In this document: positions 5,917 to 6,854 of the stretch, one piece after another | Position numbering within the stretch: the stretch's first letter is position 1 | Layout of the letters: the number at the start of each line of letters is the position of its first letter | Assembly: GCA_900553925.1 (NCBI GenBank) | Contig: USFH01000115.1 | Span: forward strand, 1 to 6,854 | Direction of reading: 5' to 3' | DNA from: an uncultured Clostridium sp. | Lineage (GTDB): Bacteria > Bacillota > Clostridia > Lachnospirales > Lachnospiraceae | Length of the DNA: 6,854 nt | The notes under the pieces: generated by a model | What the model saw: only the letters and a program-made list of their open reading frames with translations | What the model was told of the DNA's origin: nothing | The model's database searches: none | Translations under genes and position numbers: made by a program

Positions 5917-6854
5917 ATGACAAAGATTGATATTCTTTCAGGATTTTTAGGTGCAGGCAAGACAACATTGATTAAGAAACTGATTGCTGAGGCATATCAG
6001 GGTGAGAAGCTTGTATTGATCGAGAATGAATTTGGTGAGATTGGTATTGATGGTGGATTCATGAAAGATGCAGGCGTGGAAGTCACAGAGATGAATTCCG
6101 GATGTATCTGCTGTTCCCTTGTCGGAGATTTTGGTACAGCATTGAAGAAGGTAATCGTAGATTATGCACCGGATCGTGTAATTATTGAGCCATCCGGTGT
6201 TGGCAAGCTGTCAGATGTGATGAAGGCAGTTGAAGATGCAAAGCAGGATGCCGATGTCGTAATCAACAGTGCAACAACGGTTGTTGATGTGGCAAAGTGC
6301 AAGATGTATATGAAGAACTTCGGTGAGTTCTTCAACAATCAGGTAGAGAGTGCCGGAACCATCGTGCTTTCCCGTACACAGAATGTACCGGAGAAGAAGG
6401 TAAGTGATACTGTCGCTATGCTGCGTGAGCATAACAAGGATGCAGCAATCATCACAACACCTTGGGATGATATCGATGGTAAGGTAATTTTAGATGCTAT
6501 GGAGCATGCAAATACACTCGATAAGCTGATCAAAGAGGCAGTTGAGATTGCAAGAAAGCATGAGGAAGAACATCATCACCACCATCATGACCACGAGGAT
6601 CATGACCACGAGGATCATGACCACGAGGATCATGACCATGAGGAGCACGAACATCATCATGATCACGATCATGAGGAGCATGAACATCATCATGATCACG
6701 ATCATGAGGAACACGAGCATCATCATGATCACGACCATCACGAGCATGGACCGGAGTGTACATGCGGATGCCACGACCATGACCATCATCATGATCATCA
6801 TGCAGATGAGGTATTTACAAGCTGGGGCAAGGAGACTGCCAAGAAGTTTGCAGA
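5917..6854 (+). CDS. COG0523 / CobW-type G3E GTPase, putative metal chaperone with His-rich hinge (3' end outside window)
   Basis: The first 312 residues of a G3E-family P-loop GTPase of the CobW/YjiA/ZNG1 group, proteins that use GTP hydrolysis to deliver Zn, Co or other metals to client proteins. Walker A is GFLGAGKTT (9-17). ENEFGEIGID (36-45) is the switch I region. The hallmark CxCC metal motif is C63-I-C65-C66 within NSGCICCS. EPSGVGK (91-97) is the switch II equivalent. The expected NKxD guanine motif is replaced by S152-R-T-Q155. A hinge from about 219 to 295 holds 40 His among mostly Asp/Glu, then C281-T-C283-G-C285. FTSWGKETAKKF (300-311) looks like the beginning of the CobW C-terminal domain, cut by the window edge. 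AGGAGG (5903-5908) lies eight bases before ATG. No partner gene is visible downstream, and no Zur box is recognised, so the metal and client are unknown; zinc or nickel are the likeliest from the His content. Confidence 0.93.
   Translation, partial: MTKIDILSGFLGAGKTTLIKKLIAEAYQGEKLVLIENEFGEIGIDGGFMKDAGVEVTEMNSGCICCSLVGDFGTALKKVIVDYAPDRVIIEPSGVGKLSDVMKAVEDAKQDADVVINSATTVVDVAKCKMYMKNFGEFFNNQVESAGTIVLSRTQNVPEKKVSDTVAMLREHNKDAAIITTPWDDIDGKVILDAMEHANTLDKLIKEAVEIARKHEEEHHHHHHDHEDHDHEDHDHEDHDHEEHEHHHDHDHEEHEHHHDHDHEEHEHHHDHDHHEHGPECTCGCHDHDHHHDHHADEVFTSWGKETAKKFA
6589..6648 (+). repeat. 15-bp in-frame tandem repeat, 4 copies, encoding Asp-His-Glu-Asp-His
   Basis: GACCACGAGGATCAT occurs three times identically (6589-6603, 6604-6618, 6619-6633), followed by a fourth copy with three mismatches (6634-6648). 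It directly follows a run of six His codons at 6571-6588. Perfect identity at third codon positions points to recent duplication at the DNA level rather than protein selection alone. Confidence 0.95.
6649..6747 (+). repeat. 33-bp in-frame tandem repeat, 3 copies, encoding an 11-residue His/Asp/Glu unit
   Basis: Units at 6649-6681, 6682-6714 and 6715-6747 encode EHHHDHDHEEH, EHHHDHDHEEH and EHHHDHDHHEH. Units 1 and 2 differ at two bases and units 1 and 3 at four. The array abuts the 15-bp array without a gap, and the CxCxC segment follows ten bases later. Confidence 0.95.

Noticed and set aside
6490..6801. Minus-strand open frames opposite the His-rich tract, one Met/Val-rich and one His/Asp-rich
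   Set aside because: They are by-products of CAT/GAT/CAC codon repeats read on the other strand; the apparent membrane-like Met/Val run is CAT read as ATG.

Overview
The window reads as ordinary chromosome from a low-to-mid GC Firmicute, most likely a gut Clostridium-like bacterium of the Lachnospiraceae. Every complete gene has a strong AGGAGG-type ribosome binding site 7-11 bases before its start, one gene starts with TTG, and the spacers are AT-rich. The protein set also fits: the short fungal/archaeal-like aspartate-semialdehyde dehydrogenase, a DUF1015 protein, and a histidine-loaded COG0523 GTPase. The taxon is inferred from style and family resemblance; no search was possible. All genes lie on the + strand and there is no sign of a phage, insertion sequence, CRISPR array or RNA gene.

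Layout. (1) 1-620: the C-terminal 205 residues of aspartate-semialdehyde dehydrogenase (asd), entering from the left edge, followed by a hairpin terminator at 658-717. (2) 821-4888: a compact three-gene unit of a small P-loop kinase-like protein, a DUF1015 protein and the glycogen branching enzyme GlgB. The spacers are 42 and 18 bases, and the unit closes with a 14-bp hairpin terminator at 4899-4939. A promoter candidate at 704-732 and a perfect 7-bp dyad at 753-769 lie ahead of it. (3) 4988-5839: an MscS-type mechanosensitive channel with a TTG start. (4) 5917-6854: the first 312 residues of a COG0523/CobW-type G3E GTPase, leaving by the right edge, with its own promoter candidate overlapped by a perfect inverted repeat.

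How the genes relate. asd serves the aspartate family of amino acids. GlgB makes the alpha-1,6 branches of glycogen and keeps all its catalytic residues. It is not accompanied here by glgA, glgC or glgD but by two proteins of unknown function, one kinase-like and one carrying a DGHHR motif. That pairing is the main genomic-context puzzle. MscS guards against hypo-osmotic shock. The last gene is probably a metal chaperone or insertase. It has the family's CxCC motif and a hinge segment of about 77 residues containing 40 histidines, built from two nested sets of tandem DNA repeats, followed by a CxCxC motif. Its G4 guanine-specificity motif, normally NKxD, reads SRTQ. I see no clearly new multi-gene system; the two best leads are the unusual COG0523 protein and the kinase/DUF1015/GlgB operon.
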